A model generated the notes under the pieces. It searched no databases and had not been told where the DNA came from. It saw only the letters and a program-made list of their open reading frames with translations. A stretch of DNA of 64,000 nucleotides from Micrasema longulum (lineage: Eukaryota > Arthropoda > Insecta > Trichoptera > Brachycentridae). The DNA lies in assembly GCA_022494885.1 (NCBI GenBank), contig JAGVSM010004968.1, forward strand, positions 21,170 to 85,169, written 5' to 3'. A program made the position numbers and the translations under genes. This document shows positions 43,608 to 55,134 of this stretch, one piece after another. Within the stretch, counting starts at the first letter, position 1, and the number at the start of each line of letters is the position of its first letter.

Positions 43608-44115
43608 TAAATAAGGGAATATGGAAGTCAAGGCATTTACGGGGCTTATGACCTGTCATTGTCACTTTACACACTGTGTAACATTCACCATTTTGCCTAC
43701 GTTTAAACATCCATATTTCTTCAATTGTTCCATTTGTTGATTTTAGTGAAGTTAAAGAGCTGAAACCTTTATTGTTGTGAAGAGATTCATCTGACTGAAT
43801 TATTTCACATACTAGGCAACGCCTGAAAACCACTTTTCAATTTTTAAACTTCTTCTTGGACCGGTTGGTTTCATTACAATATTTGAGTTTGTCAACATAG
43901 GCAAAATGGTGAATGTAACACAGTGTGTAAAGTGGCCACTTAAACCAGCCAATGACAGGTCATAAGCCCTGTAAATGCCTTGACTTCCATATTCCCTTAT
44001 TAAAGGTATTCTCCATCCCTGTTGTAATTTGTTAATCTTAATGACTTCCGAGGGGGTGAAATCCAGTCTTTTGTCTACGAACATTTGGACAAATTCAAAA
44101 ATTGTATGGAAATAT
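43608..44115. repeat. Foldback repeat family A, near-complete copy
   Basis: Left arm GGAATATGGAAGTCAAGGCA and GGGCTTATGACCTGTCATTG, linker AGGCAACGCCTGAAAACC, right arm GTAAAGTGGCCACTTAAACC, GGGGGTGAAATCCAGTC and terminal GAACATTTGGACAAATTC. Confidence 0.85.
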
Positions 44116-44489
44116 GTAATAAAAGTTTGATAAAAAATACTAAAGAACATTTTTGAAAATGGAACATGGAAAAATATACGTTTATGCTAATTCGATGCAA
44201 TATTAACAAAAATAATAGGGAAATATTTGTTTTAAACATTTTTAAAGTAATAAAGGTTTATGAAATACTGTCCAGTTGAATAATATTGTTTTGCTAATTA
44301 TTAGTAGCATAAAAAATACTTTTGAATTTGTAATTTTGAATTCCTGCAAAAACAGTCATTCCATTGGCCACGCCCCTAATACGTCACGATTCATTTTTAT
44401 TTGTTCCTGCCATTGAAATTTGTGTAGAACAATTTCATGAATCTTGACGTCACAACAACCAAGGCCAAACACGTCGCGTTTTTCTACTA

Positions 44490-45030
44490 TAGTCCTTATA
44501 ATGTAACACGATTAAAATGACATTTGTCAGAAAAAGTGACGACATAACTTTGTAGTAACGTCAAAGGAGTTATTTATATTGACACACGAAAAATCATTTG
44601 CATCTGGCGTGTTAATTTATTTTTTATTACAATGCTTGACACATCAATCAACATGAATATATAAAATCAGCTTTAAAACTAAAAGAAAACTAAAATAAAC
44701 CTAATTATTAACGACGTTCTTACAAGGTTACATCATTTTGCAAAAACGTTAGAGATGGACAAATTGATCAATGTAAATCGATCGAATAAAAAAATAATTC
44801 ATTTGATGTTGTTCATGAAAAAAGTATGAATGTCTCATTTTTTGGTGAATAATTGTGTTAAACACACAATAGGCTTGTTTTTGCGTTTTTATATCAATTT
44901 TCGGAAACAGAGTTTCATGGTTGCATGAAAAAACTGATAAAATTGATTTGATCAGTGATCAGTAATTTCACATCACTAATGAAATGAGTTTGACAGCTGT
45001 CATTCTAATCAAGTTATATTTTAAAGACTA
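44490..45030. mobile_element. MITE family B, copy 5
   Basis: TA-flanked; ends TAGTCCTTATAATGTAACAC and inverted GTTATATTTTAAAGACTA. Internal CATTTGATGTTGTTCATG and TTGATCAGTGATCAGTAA match copies 1 and 3. Confidence 0.85.
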
Positions 45031-45339
45031 TAACATATTTTTATTGAATTTCTTTTTTACATTTATGTATGAAAACATTTCTCCACAATATCCATATTGA
45101 TTTTGAAAATACAATTAATTATTCTAAATCCATTACATATATTTTTATCGGTATTCGTAGTATGTAGTATTTCCCTATAGTAGGTATGTACATAAAAAAA
45201 TAGCTAAAAACATACTGTAGAAATTTGATATTTACCACCAAAATATCTTTGAAAAAATATATTTCTGTAATAAAGAGTCAGAGCTATTACGTTATAATTA
45301 TTTTAATTTTTTTAAATGATTATTGAAGCATAATATCTT

Positions 45340-45705
45340 AACAATGTTTGATTATGTCCAAATGCTTGCAGACTGGCTGGATTTCCTCCCTAGGGAGTTG
45401 GTCGTATTTAAATTTATTTCAACAGAGAGGGAAAAAGTTTTTGAGATGGGAATATGGAAGTCTAGGCATTTACAGGGCTTATGACCTGTCATTGGCTGGT
45501 TTAAGTGGCCACTTTACACACTGTGTAACATTCACCATTCTGCCCATGTTTGAACATCCACATTTCCTCAACTCTTCCATCTGTTGACTTTTGTGGTCAC
45601 TTAAACCAGCCGATGACAGGTCATAAGCCCTGTAAATGCCTAGACTTCCATATTCCCATCTCAAAAACTTTTTCCCTCTCTGTTGAAATAAATTTAAATT
45701 CATAA
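45340..45705. repeat. Foldback repeat family A, compact copy
   Basis: Left arm with GACTGGCTGGATTTCCTCCC and CAACAGAGAGGGAAAAAG; after TCTGTTGACTTTTGTGGTCA the right arm follows directly, so the central linker has been deleted. The result is a near-perfect fold of the core. Confidence 0.85.
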
Positions 45706-45719
45706 TATCTTACCTGGAA

Positions 45720-46795
45720 TTTAAGAAAAACACCACAAAATATCACCAATCATTTAAAAAATCAAAACTTTATGATTTTCTTTCGATCACTTGTTTATTT
45801 AATCTTTTGGGTGTCAACATAAGTTGTGCCTATTTTTATCAAATTTAAAAATGAGCACCAAAAATGAAATCAAAGATTATTTGAAAGAAATTTTCTGTTC
45901 TTTAGGATTATTTGCTTTTTACATTACTTTGTTTGTTTACAAGCCTTCAAAATGGAATGTCAAGTAGATAAAGGTGAGCATTTTCAACACCTCTTTCTGT
46001 TCACGTTTAATCAAGGACCGCCAAAACCGCTCGCGATATTTGCGCAATGTACAATGAAAATGCTATGAATCATTGATATATTTGTTGTGATGTTTAAACA
46101 TAGGCAGAATGATGCATTTTACAGTGTGTAAAGTGGCCACTTAAAACATAGATATAAATAACTCCCAAGGGAGAAAATCCAGCCTGCCAATAAACATTTG
46201 GGCACATTTGAAACATTTTTAATTTAATTCGAGTTGTATTAAACTGTTAAGTATAATATAAAGTGTATTTTAATGATTTTGTTCCATGATTTATGCACGG
46301 TTTATTAATTAATGTATTGTCATCGTAATGTAATAAAAAATTAAGATTTCTGTGTAAATCAGTGTTTATTTAATATAATCAATTGTTATTGTAAATAAAA
46401 AATAGGTAAATAACATTATTGCCAATTCAGCTGAGAACCTTTTTATCATTATTTTTGTTCGTATTTTATTTAAAATTGATAAAAATAAATGTTAAAATTG
46501 AGGTAGAATGTACCAACGATCTACGATTAAGTTCTACTTATTTAGGGGAGAGCGCCCAATAGGACATTTTTTATTTAATATCTCTAAATTTTCCCCTTAA
46601 ACGAAATTAAAATGTAACAGTGGTTTTTTTTTATAACATCTTTAATTAATAAATATGCCGTCCATAGTTTTTAAATAATTTAAACTTTAGTGACAATATT
46701 TTGAGTTTGTCAAACTTTTTGTATACAAGGACAGGTTTAACTCCCTAGGGAGCTGTTAATATAAACATATTAATTTTTTTACATATTTTTTATTA
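45720..46795. other. AT-rich stretch with two family A fragments
   Basis: Family A remnants at 46095-46220 (GTAAAGTGGCCACTTAAAAC, AGGGAGAAAATCCAGCC) and 46695-46770 (CAATATTTTGAGTTTGTC, AACTCCCTAGGGAGCTG). Otherwise no gene seen. Confidence 0.6.
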
Positions 46796-47476
46796 ACTAG
46801 CGGACCCGACAGACGTTGCCCTGCCCGAACGTTGGCTTGCCTGCTATCATCTTGGAAAAATACTTATCATCTAGGTACTTGTTTGTGATTAAATTCCAAA
46901 ACTAATAGTTGTTAATATTAAAAAAATATTGAATTTAAGTAGGTATTTGTTTATGGTTGAATTTTAAAACATAAAATAAATATTTTTTCAAATATGGCAT
47001 TCTTTTAGCAAACGTCAAACTCCGGTCGTCTCACCAACAAAGTGGTGTACTTATGTAGGAATACGATTTTTAAAAATGTATTGAATTTAATATTATTTTA
47101 GTGTTACCAAAAATCTAATAAAAAGAAATAAATGGGTAGAAATTATAAGGAATATAAGGAAAAAATCTGATTGAGATCCACAAAAAACAAATGTTGTTTG
47201 TAAACATTCAAAAACAATTTTTTTTTTACATAAAAAAACAACATCTTTCCTTTTTTTGCAAATACATTCTCCTCGGATGCAACCCTGGTAGATCGATGAA
47301 TAAAACATTTATGCTCCTAATTTTTTTTTTTTATGTTCGTTTGAATATTTTAATATCTACGAACACGCACGGCGCAAAGATCTATATTTCTCTGAAAACC
47401 GCACGTAAATCGGTTTAGCCGTTTAGGAGGAGTACGGTGACATCACACGTACAGAGGAATTATATTTATAAAGATA
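46796..47476. repeat. Dispersed repeat G, copy 2
   Basis: ACTAGCGGACCCGACAGACG start, GCCCGAACGTTGGCTTGCC, and CGCACGTAAATCGGTTTAGC end. Same orientation as copy 1. Confidence 0.8.
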
Positions 47477-47484
47477 AAACAAAT

Positions 47485-47690
47485 AATACAAAAAGTACAT
47501 ATTATACTCCCAGGAGTTATTAAAGAAACTCATTTGGGACCGTACATAAGATTTTTTTTGTGACAATACATAATATCATACATAGTTAATACATCCGAAA
47601 TAGTAAGAAAACATTATTGTATAAGTAACATAAAACACATTACTTTACACCATCTATAAAAATTACATTAATAACTATCACTATCAAAAA
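47485..47690 (-). repeat. LINE family M 3' UTR copy
   Basis: ATATTATACTCCCAGGAGTT and AACTCATTTGGGACCGTACA are the inverted 3' UTR of the LINE at 19310-20290. No coding part. Confidence 0.8.
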
Positions 47691-47699
47691 GATGATCAG

Positions 47700-48125
47700 A
47701 TCTTCATCTCTGTTGTAATATGTTAATATTAACAGCTATCCAGGGAGTTGGATTCAGTCCTTGTCAACAACAATTTGGACAAGCTCAAAATATTGTTGAT
47801 AAATCCAACTGGTCCATGAAGAAGTATAGAAATTGAAAAAAATAAATTTTTCAGGCGTTGCCTAGCAGGTAAGTGAACTAATTCAATTAGATAAGTCTCA
47901 CTCGCATAAATAAAGGTTTCAGCTCTTAACTTCGCAAACATTAACAGATGAAAGAATTGAAGGAATATAGATGTTAAAATATGGGCAGAATGGTGAATGT
48001 TACACAATGTGTAAAGTGGCCACTTACACCAGCAAATGATAGATCATAAGCCTTGTGGATGTCTAGACCTCTATATTACCTTCTCTAAAATGTTCTTCAT
48101 CTCTGTTGTAATATGTTTCTAGAAA
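47700..48125. repeat. Foldback repeat family A copy
   Basis: Outer end GGAGTTGGATTCAGTCCTTG and GACAAGCTCAAAATATTG, linker TTCAGGCGTTGCCTAGCAGG, core GTAAAGTGGCCACTTACACC and GATAGATCATAAGCCTTGTG. Confidence 0.85.
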
Positions 48126-48236
48126 ATCTATTTGGAGAAAATGTCTAAATATGTCCTATTTAAAAACACCTTCCCATGAATGTGACACTAGTATACCTTG
48201 AATAGATTATGTATTAAAATATTATTATATTAATGG

Positions 48237-48486
48237 CGGCCTCCTCGTGCAATGGTCAGCGCGTTAGCCTACCATGCAAGAGGTCTCGGGTTCGATTCCC
48301 GACACGGTTGATATGAAATACTTATTTGAAAGGGTGTTTTTACACTAGAATATTGTATAGTCCCTGGACTGGTACCTGAGGCGTTAGATTGGTCATCTTA
48401 CCTTCATGTAACAAAAATGATCAAGATACGCTGCGATTGATGTACCAATGAAGTGCCCTATGGAAGGGGAATGATGATAATGATTG
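48237..48486 (+). repeat. Full-length tRNA-derived SINE
   Basis: A box CAATGGTCAGCGCGTTAGCC, B box GGTTCGATTCCCGACACGG, CCCTGGACTGGTACCTGAGG, CTTACCTTCATGTAACAAAA, and a short GATGATAATGATT tail. Closely related to the copy at 39424. Confidence 0.85.
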
Positions 48487-48599
48487 AAGAAATAGTTTAG
48501 GAACCTACCTACCGTTAAAATATTTATGTTCATTTTTAGAAATAATAGAAAAAGAAATATATAAATAAATACATGTTAAATATACGCACCTATGACTAG

Positions 48600-49275
48600 A
48601 TTTTTGAAACTTTTTCCAGCCAAGCATTTGGACATACTCAACAATGTATGAGTATGTCCAAATGCTTGGCTGGATTTCCTCCGTAGAGAGTTGTTCGTAT
48701 TTAAATTTATTTCAACAGAGAGGGAAAACATTTTTGAGAAGGGAATGTGGAAGTCTAGGCGTTTACAGGGCTTATGACCTGTCATTGGCTGGTTTAAAAC
48801 ACTATCATATTGAAAAAGCAAAGATAAACACAGGACAGTCAAAAATACTACATAATGGAGATAAACACTACAACGACCTACCTTACTACTTGAAAACTTT
48901 TAATGGAGACAAATTTAAAATCAATCTGAAAAAGCACATGATGACTGAACTAACTAGACTAGACGAGACATAAAATGACTAGACAATATTAAATTTCTAA
49001 TGTAACCCTAACGGGTTTTTTAAAATTGTAAATAAATAAAAAAATAAAAAATGGCCACTTTACACACTGTGTAACATTCACCATTTTGCCTTTGTTTGAA
49101 CATCCGTATTTCTTTAATTCTTCAATTTGTTGATTTTAGGGAAGTTAAAGAGCTGAAACCTTTATTATGCGGGTGAGATTCATCCGGCTGAACCAAATCA
49201 CAATTTTCCAATTTTTATGCTTCTTCTTTTACCAAGTAGTTAATTCAACCAGTTTTGAGTATAGACATACTCAAA
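48600..49275. repeat. Foldback repeat family A split by a LINE
   Basis: Left part 48600-48797 begins with an end-to-end hairpin (CAAGCATTTGGACATACTCA against TGAGTATGTCCAAATGCTTG). Right part from 49052 resumes ATGGCCACTTTACACACTGT and runs to AGACATACTCAAACCTTG. Confidence 0.85.
48798..49051 (+). mobile_element. 5'-truncated LINE inserted in family A
   Basis: Encodes ILHNGDKHYNDLPYYLKTF and FKINLKKHMMTELTRLDET-stop, a LINE protein C-terminus, followed by CTAACGGGTTTTTTAAAATT and an A-rich tail with AATAAATAAA. Confidence 0.7.
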
Positions 49276-49299
49276 CCTTGTGGAATTTACTTCCTTAGG

Positions 49300-49545
49300 A
49301 AGAGTCCATAAGGATTAAAAAAAAGAACGGTGCAAGGACGCAACCTTGGCGAACTCCGGTGGTGACCTCAAACCAATCTGTGACAACATCGTTAATTCTG
49401 ATTTGGCGTTCGCTACTTGAGTTAAGAGCTTCAATAATTTAAATTAATTTTATAGGCATCCCATATGCTTGAAGTATTTTTGCGGAGTGTGGGTTAATGC
49501 GGATTATTAAACGCTTTTTCGCAATCTACGAAGCACATAGCCAAG
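49300..49545 (-). pseudogene. RTE-like reverse transcriptase fragment
   Basis: Minus strand reads CFVDCEKAF, LRKILQAYGMPIKLI, IEALNSSSERQIRIND and WFEVTTGVRQGCVLAP: RT motif A to the GVRQGC box (motif B). One frame break near 49440. The FADD box is missing. Confidence 0.75.
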
Positions 49546-49589
49546 AAACTATTGAGTTATTTGTTCTTCTGTAGAATACATTGTATGTT

Positions 49590-50098
49590 GTATACTGTTT
49601 GTCTGAGAGAGCTCTTCCAACCTCTATCAAAACACGGACAATATCTTCGTTCTAGTAAGGAGAGACCCCTTAAAATACTCTTTCATCGCTCTAATTTTTT
49701 TGCCTCTTACACAATAGTAGCTGCTCGATTGTGGAATAATCTACGGCTACTGTTAGAGACACCCCGCCCCCTCTTTATTTACATTTAAGTCAAGATTGAA
49801 ATGTTACCATCTAAATATTTAAGTTGTTCCTTTATCCTTCTTCTTTTTTCCATCTTATTTCCTCTCTTCATAGTATAGTGTAAATTTATAAAATATTTTT
49901 GATTTTTTTAGTGAATCTTTGTTTTTAATTTTGTAAAAAATCATAAGATTCAATATGTCCATCTACTAGCAATTTTCTCAAACTTAACGGTTTGGGTATG
50001 TACGAAGAAATTGCCTTAAGGCAATATGCCCGCCCTTATATGTATATGTAATATATATTGTATATGTATATAAAGTGTTAAATAAATAAATATATTAT
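49590..50098 (+). mobile_element. LINE 3' end, same family as 58649
   Basis: The frame 49552-49788 reads KHGQYLRSSKERPLKILFH and TIVAARLWNNLRLLLETPR; the 3' UTR with TTGCCTTAAGGCAATATGCC ends in GTGTTAAATAAATAAATA. Confidence 0.75.
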
Positions 50099-50111
50099 GT
50101 AAGTGCATATA

Positions 50112-50262
50112 TGTAATATCATCATCATCCCCTTTCCGCACCTGATGGTGCATAGGGCACTGTATTCGTACACCAATCGCGGCGTATCTTGATCATTTTT
50201 GTTACATGAGCGTAAGAAGATCAGTTTTACACTTCAGGTACCAGTCCCGGGACTTTAAATTA
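50112..50262 (-). repeat. SINE 3' half, minus orientation
   Basis: CATCATCATCCCCTTTCCGC, GTACACCAATCGCGGCGTAT and ACCAGTCCCGGGAC are the reversed SINE body. Confidence 0.75.
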
Positions 50263-50264
50263 TT

Positions 50265-50655
50265 CTACAAATATATATACAAAACATATGTACAAATGGC
50301 AATCATGAAGTTTCACATTATATTAAATAAATTGTCAATGTTTTATGAATGTATGTACGTGTATGCGCATGGGTGTATGTACATGTGTGTGTATGTTTAT
50401 GTGTATATATGTGCGTATATATATATGTGGGTATATATGTATATGTGTGTATGTGTATGTGTGTATGTATATGTATCAAAATGTTTATACGAGTAAGTTT
50501 ATATTTTATTAGTCTGTGCTTTCTATGAACTTTCAAACTATTATAGTGTATTAAAATGTAATTGCCTAGCTTGGAACGGCGTATGCACCCTTGTTAGCTG
50601 GACAGAATGAACATAAAATTGTATTTATGATAAAATGAATAAATAAATAAATGTA
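50265..50655 (+). mobile_element. LINE 3' UTR with TG-rich microsatellite
   Basis: ATGAATGTATGTACGTGTAT and the GTAATTGCCTAGCTTGGAAC to CCCTTGTTAGCTGGACAG block match the 3' UTR at 35400-35745. Ends AATAAATAAATAAATG. Confidence 0.75.
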
Positions 50656-51420
50656 AAAGATTCACTCAAAACTAATTAATACACTGAATTAAATATATTA
50701 TACCATTTAATAATCAATGTTTATTTCTCATTAACTTTTTTTTGTTATTATTATTATAATCTGTAATTTTCTTTACTTAGTTTTTGTTTTTGGAATTCTG
50801 ATTTTTAGTTGCCAATTTTTTTACTTTTCATTAATTTTAATTTAATTAAATTTATTAGTTTTTTATTTTTATCTTAGTTTTTAATTTTTACTTTTGCAAT
50901 ATCTTCATTTCACTTCTAAACACAGTTCTATATTTTATCACTTTATATTGTATTTTAAAAAATTTATTTTGTTTATATGCTCATCTTATTTTTTCTATAC
51001 CAACTTTACTTCTAAACACTGTTCTATCTTTTGTTGCTTTATATTGTATTTTTTCAATTTAATGTTGTTTATATACTCATATTTTATATAACTTTCATGT
51101 ATGTAAAAGCCTTATTGGCGTGAAAAATTAATAAAATAAAATGAAAATAAAAAAAAATTACAGCAAAATAATAATATTATTATGTGTACACAAATATATA
51201 TATATATATATTATACATATGTAGCTTTAGAATAGGTAATTTTGTATGTAAAACTGCAGGGAATATATTCTTGCATTACGTCAAACACTTATTTTGTATA
51301 GCAAGTATTTACATGAATTTTTTTAGAGAATAAACGCCATATTTTGGCACTGAACTGAACTGATCTGAAACGTGTTTCATATGTTTTCTCGAGTTTTTTC
51401 TATTTTGTAACATGTACCAG
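50656..51420. other. AT-rich, probably LINE 3' UTR debris
   Basis: A 62-66 bp motif with ATTTTATATTGTATTTT and TTCACTTCTAAACACAGTTC repeats imperfectly at 50905 and 51005. GCCTTATTGGCGTGAAAAAT before AATAAAATAAA looks like a LINE end. No gene seen. Confidence 0.4.
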
Positions 51421-51423
51421 TTT

Positions 51424-51588
51424 CATCATCTCCTTTTTTTCGCACCTAACGGTGCATAGAGCACTGCATTGGTACACCAATCGCAGCGTATCTTGATCAT
51501 TTTTGTTACGCGGAGGTAAGATTATCAGTTTTATGTTTCAGGTACCAGTCCAGGGACTATGAAATTTTCTAGCGTGAAAATACCCTTT
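51424..51588 (-). repeat. SINE 3' half, minus orientation
   Basis: CGCACCTAACGGTGCATAGA, GGTACACCAATCGCAGCGTA, GGTACCAGTCCAGGGACTAT. Confidence 0.75.
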
Positions 51589-51778
51589 TGAATGGTCATG
51601 GGGTCTGGCACAAACTCTAAATTCGGGCAAAGAAATTTCAGGTTTCAGAACCCCAAAATATTTAATATGTTACCCGAACATTTCAAAACCATGACCCGAA
51701 TTTAATTAAATAAATTTGTAATAAACTGGTTACTGGATTTAGGTAGAGAAAAATCGGAAATCTCACTAAAAAACATTC

Positions 51779-52088
51779 TGATAAAAAAAGAAGTATGGAA
51801 ATTGAAAAAAAAATATTTCAGGCTTTGCCTAGTATGTAGGTGAAATAATTCAATTAGATGTATCTCACCCGCATAAAAAAAGGTTTCAGCTCTTTAACTT
51901 CACAAACATCAACAGATGAAAGAATTGAAGGAATATAGATGTTCAAATATGGGCAGAATGGTGAATATTACACAGTGTGTTAAGTGGCCACTTAAACCAG
52001 CCAATGACAGGTCATAAGCCCTGTAGACGCCTAGACTTCTATATCACCTTCTCTAAAATGTTCTTTATCTGTGTTGTAATATGTTAAT
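51779..52088. repeat. Foldback repeat family A in family D
   Basis: TTTCAGGCTTTGCCTAGTAT, CAACAGATGAAAGAATTGAA, AAGTGGCCACTTAAACCAGC, CAGGTCATAAGCCCTGTAGA, ending GTGTTGTAATATGTTAAT. Confidence 0.85.
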
Positions 52089-52257
52089 TCTAATAAATAA
52101 TAAATGGTATTTTTATTGTATAACTTTATAATAAATTAACTAGTAGATAGTCATGTTATTGTTTATTTTTGCATAAAAATGTCTGCCTTAAAACAGGTTG
52201 TACCTAGTTACGCAGACTAGACATAATCCAGAGAAATCTATTACGTGTGTATGTAAT

Positions 52258-52857
52258 AATATTGTTTGAATAATTTATATAGCGCCGTTTTTGTGAAAAT
52301 CACCTCAAGGGCGTTGAACAATAAATAAATAAATATCCCAGCACGTCTTACAGCTACAGAGCGCATGGACAGTAAGAAATCTAGCCCCTATTTATATATT
52401 TATTTTTAAACATTTCATTTGACAATGAAGTTTAGAGTTTAAGTGGTATTTTAAAAAACGAAATAAAAAGCAAATTTATAAAAATAGAAGTAAGATTACA
52501 ACAAGTCTTGCAGCTACTGAGCGCATGGACGGTTGAAATTTTAGACCCCATTTACTAAATTTAGATATTCGATAGTTGATAACATTTATATAATATGATA
52601 AAAATAATATGATAGCTTACATCACAAAAAGTCTTGCAGCTACAAAACGCATTGACGAATGGAATTTCAACAATATAAGAATGATTTGAAAAAGTTAACA
52701 ATAAAAAAACACAATAATAATACATTGAGCAAAGAACTAGTAAGCATGGCAATTAAGTGAACATGTAACAGCACAAAAAGTAAAATATAAAAAAAACTAG
52801 ACAAAGATAGCATTCCTTAACTTATTATTAAGGTTAACAAGATGATAGACGCTACTC
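52258..52857 (-). mobile_element. Family E: LINE-tailed repeat with tandem body, copy 1
   Basis: On the minus strand, three units with GCTCTGTAGCTGYAAGACGT-like motifs (about 52620, 52500, 52345) precede a 3' tail (CCTTGAGGTGATTTTCACAA, GGCGCTATATAAATT). The tail matches the LINE at 5287. A TATGTA on each side may be the target duplication. Confidence 0.7.
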
Positions 52858-52890
52858 TGGATATGTAGTAGATAAAGAAATTGTAATTTT

Positions 52891-53344
52891 AATTATTATT
52901 TATTATTAAAATAAATATTTCATATCAAATATGCCGGGAATACAACAGGAGCCGACCAGATGAGATCCAGACTAACTAATTCAAGTTTTCATTGCGATTT
53001 TTAATAAGGTTGTTTAATATTTATTTAGTTATTATGTTGTACTTACTTTCTAGACTTTATACCCACTGAGTAAAGGCACTTGATCACAGAAGTAAAGCAA
53101 AATTAAGAGGTTCTAAGCGAATGTAATTAGTTTGGAAGATCGCACCGTAAAACCTTCGATTTAACACCACCAGTAAAAGTGTCCCCGTCGGCATCGCGTC
53201 ACTTACGTGTTACAAGTTTCGTTTGATACTGACGCGATGCTCCGCCGACCTCATCACTGCCAAACTGCCGAATAAAATGTATGTACAACCATAGTACATA
53301 AGGATATTAAAGTAATCTGACGAACTGACCCGCGCTCCTCTATA
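52891..53344. other. Spacer, no gene seen
   Basis: A GC-richer segment near 53160-53270 (CCCCGTCGGCATCGCGTCAC, and inverted TGACGCGATGCTCCGCCGAC) is an inverted repeat of about 20 bp arms; otherwise nothing recognised. Confidence 0.4.
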
Positions 53345-54375
53345 GTGAGTTTCAGGACAAAGCTATTTCAGGCTCACGTGCACTAAAAGAGTATGGTTTA
53401 CTAATAAACCCATCTAAAGCACAAATTATGTTTGCGGGTAGTCAAAGGTTGCTTAGTAAGCTAGACATACCTTCACTTAATCCTCTTATTGTCGATGGTA
53501 CCAATATTCAATACAGAAAATCCGTAAAAAATCTAGGAGTACAAATGGATGAACATCTCTGCTGGCGAGCTCATACTAATGAATTAAGCCGCTTAGAAGG
53601 TTGCAAAAGTTCTTACCCATTAATACTAAATACACCCTTGTAAAAGCATTACTACTACCCATTCTAGATTACGCTGATGTTTCCACGACTGATTTAAGCT
53701 GTGAGCAACTCGATGAACTTGAACGACTTCAGAATACATGCATAAGGTACATTTTTGGTCTTATATACATTTCTGATTATCGTAGGCTACTGAAATCGCT
53801 CAAAATTAGACAGCGGAGAGGCTATCACTCCCTCTCATTTCTGTTCAATGTACTTCATAGTCCTAACGCTCCTATATACCTGCGTGAAAATTTTCAACGC
53901 TTATCAGTTCATGGTTTACCTCTTCGTTCTAATTCTCAAGGCACTCTCTTAATACCCATCCACAATTTCTCTTTCTTCTCTAACTCGTATAGTGTCCATG
54001 CGGCTCGACTGTGGAATCATCTCCCATCCACCATCAAAGATGTTACTACATTATCTCTGTTTAAATCACGTCTGAAGAAACATCTCCTTTCTCTTCCTTA
54101 ATCTCTCCTTCTTTCCTTTTTCCTCTTTCCTCTTTTGTCTTTTTTCCCATTGAGTAAAAGTTTTGATTTAAGGTAATTTATAAACAAATACGTTTATTTC
54201 TATTTTTATATATCTTTAGCTTTTTAATATTTTTTATCTATTGAATATGTTCTGTAACTTGAGTTATAAAAATAAAACTTTTATTTTATTGCTTGGTTGG
54301 AAGAAATTGTCATTTGGCAATAAGCCCGCCAATATACAAATAACATTATGTACAAAACGTTAAATGAATAAATAA
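53345..54375 (+). mobile_element. 5'-truncated LINE with frameshifted RT
   Basis: Frame 1 (to 53643) reads YGLLINPSKAQIMFAGSQR and VKNLGVQMDEHLCWRAH; frame 2 (53601-54101) continues LPINTKYTLVKALLLPILDY, LERLQNTCIRYIFGL, RLWNHLPSTIKD and ends KSRLKKHLLSLP. A single frameshift near 53605 separates them. The tail is TTGGCAATAAGCCCGCC, ending GAATAAATAAACT. Confidence 0.8.
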
Positions 54376-55134
54376 ACTAGTTAGTTTTCAGAGAGCATTT
54401 CCATGCATGTAAGACAAATATACATAAAGACAATTTTAAGACATTTCCATCAAACTCCTGACAGACATAATGATGGACAACAAATTTACGACACTAGGCA
54501 AATACAAATTACGGCGAACAAAATGAAAAACAATATTTCCAAAGCTAGAGTCCATAAATGGATTGCTTAAAAGACTAGACAGGAAGCTGAGGAATATGCT
54601 TCATATGTAAGAATATAACTTAGATTCTTGAAAATCCTTTTTCGTTTTATTGATGTAGGTATGTTTTTAATTTTTTTATTTCTTTTGAAGTTTTACAAAA
54701 TTGATGTGAAATTATCTTCATGAACTCGGCAATAGTTATTCCCAAGTATCTGATATATTTCGTGTAGGGTATTGTTCCTATAGAACAAACCTTTTGAACT
54801 TTTTCAAAGATGGTGAAAAGTAATTATATTTATTTATTCATGCATTTCATAATACATACAGTTTTTTGTTAACTTTGCCCAGCTGTATGAAACAGTACTT
54901 ATGATTTTCTTGCTGTATTACTGAAGAATGTGTTATTATTCAAACTTTCTACTGAATATGCTGTAAAATTTTTAGGTTAATTTTTTAAATATAAATCTTG
55001 AATAATTTTTAGGTTTTTTTTTTTTTAAAAGATCTTGTGTATAAGGAAATTTGTGTTTTAAAAAAAAATATTAAGCTAAATATGTTAGTATTATAAATGT
55101 TTGTAAAAGGCAGATTTGCCGTTTATAATAAAAT
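54376..55134. other. AT-rich spacer with a LINE-like tail
   Basis: AGGCAGATTTGCCGTTTATA before AATAAAATAAAATAAAT (55090-55145) resembles a LINE 3' end. No coding region seen. Confidence 0.4.

Larger units (their letters stand above)
51593..52890 (+). repeat. Family D repeat with two nested insertions
   Basis: D sequence at 51593-51778, 52090-52255 and 52858-52890 is colinear with 30090-30486. It is split first by a family A half copy (51779-52088) and then by a family E element (52258-52857). Confidence 0.8.
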
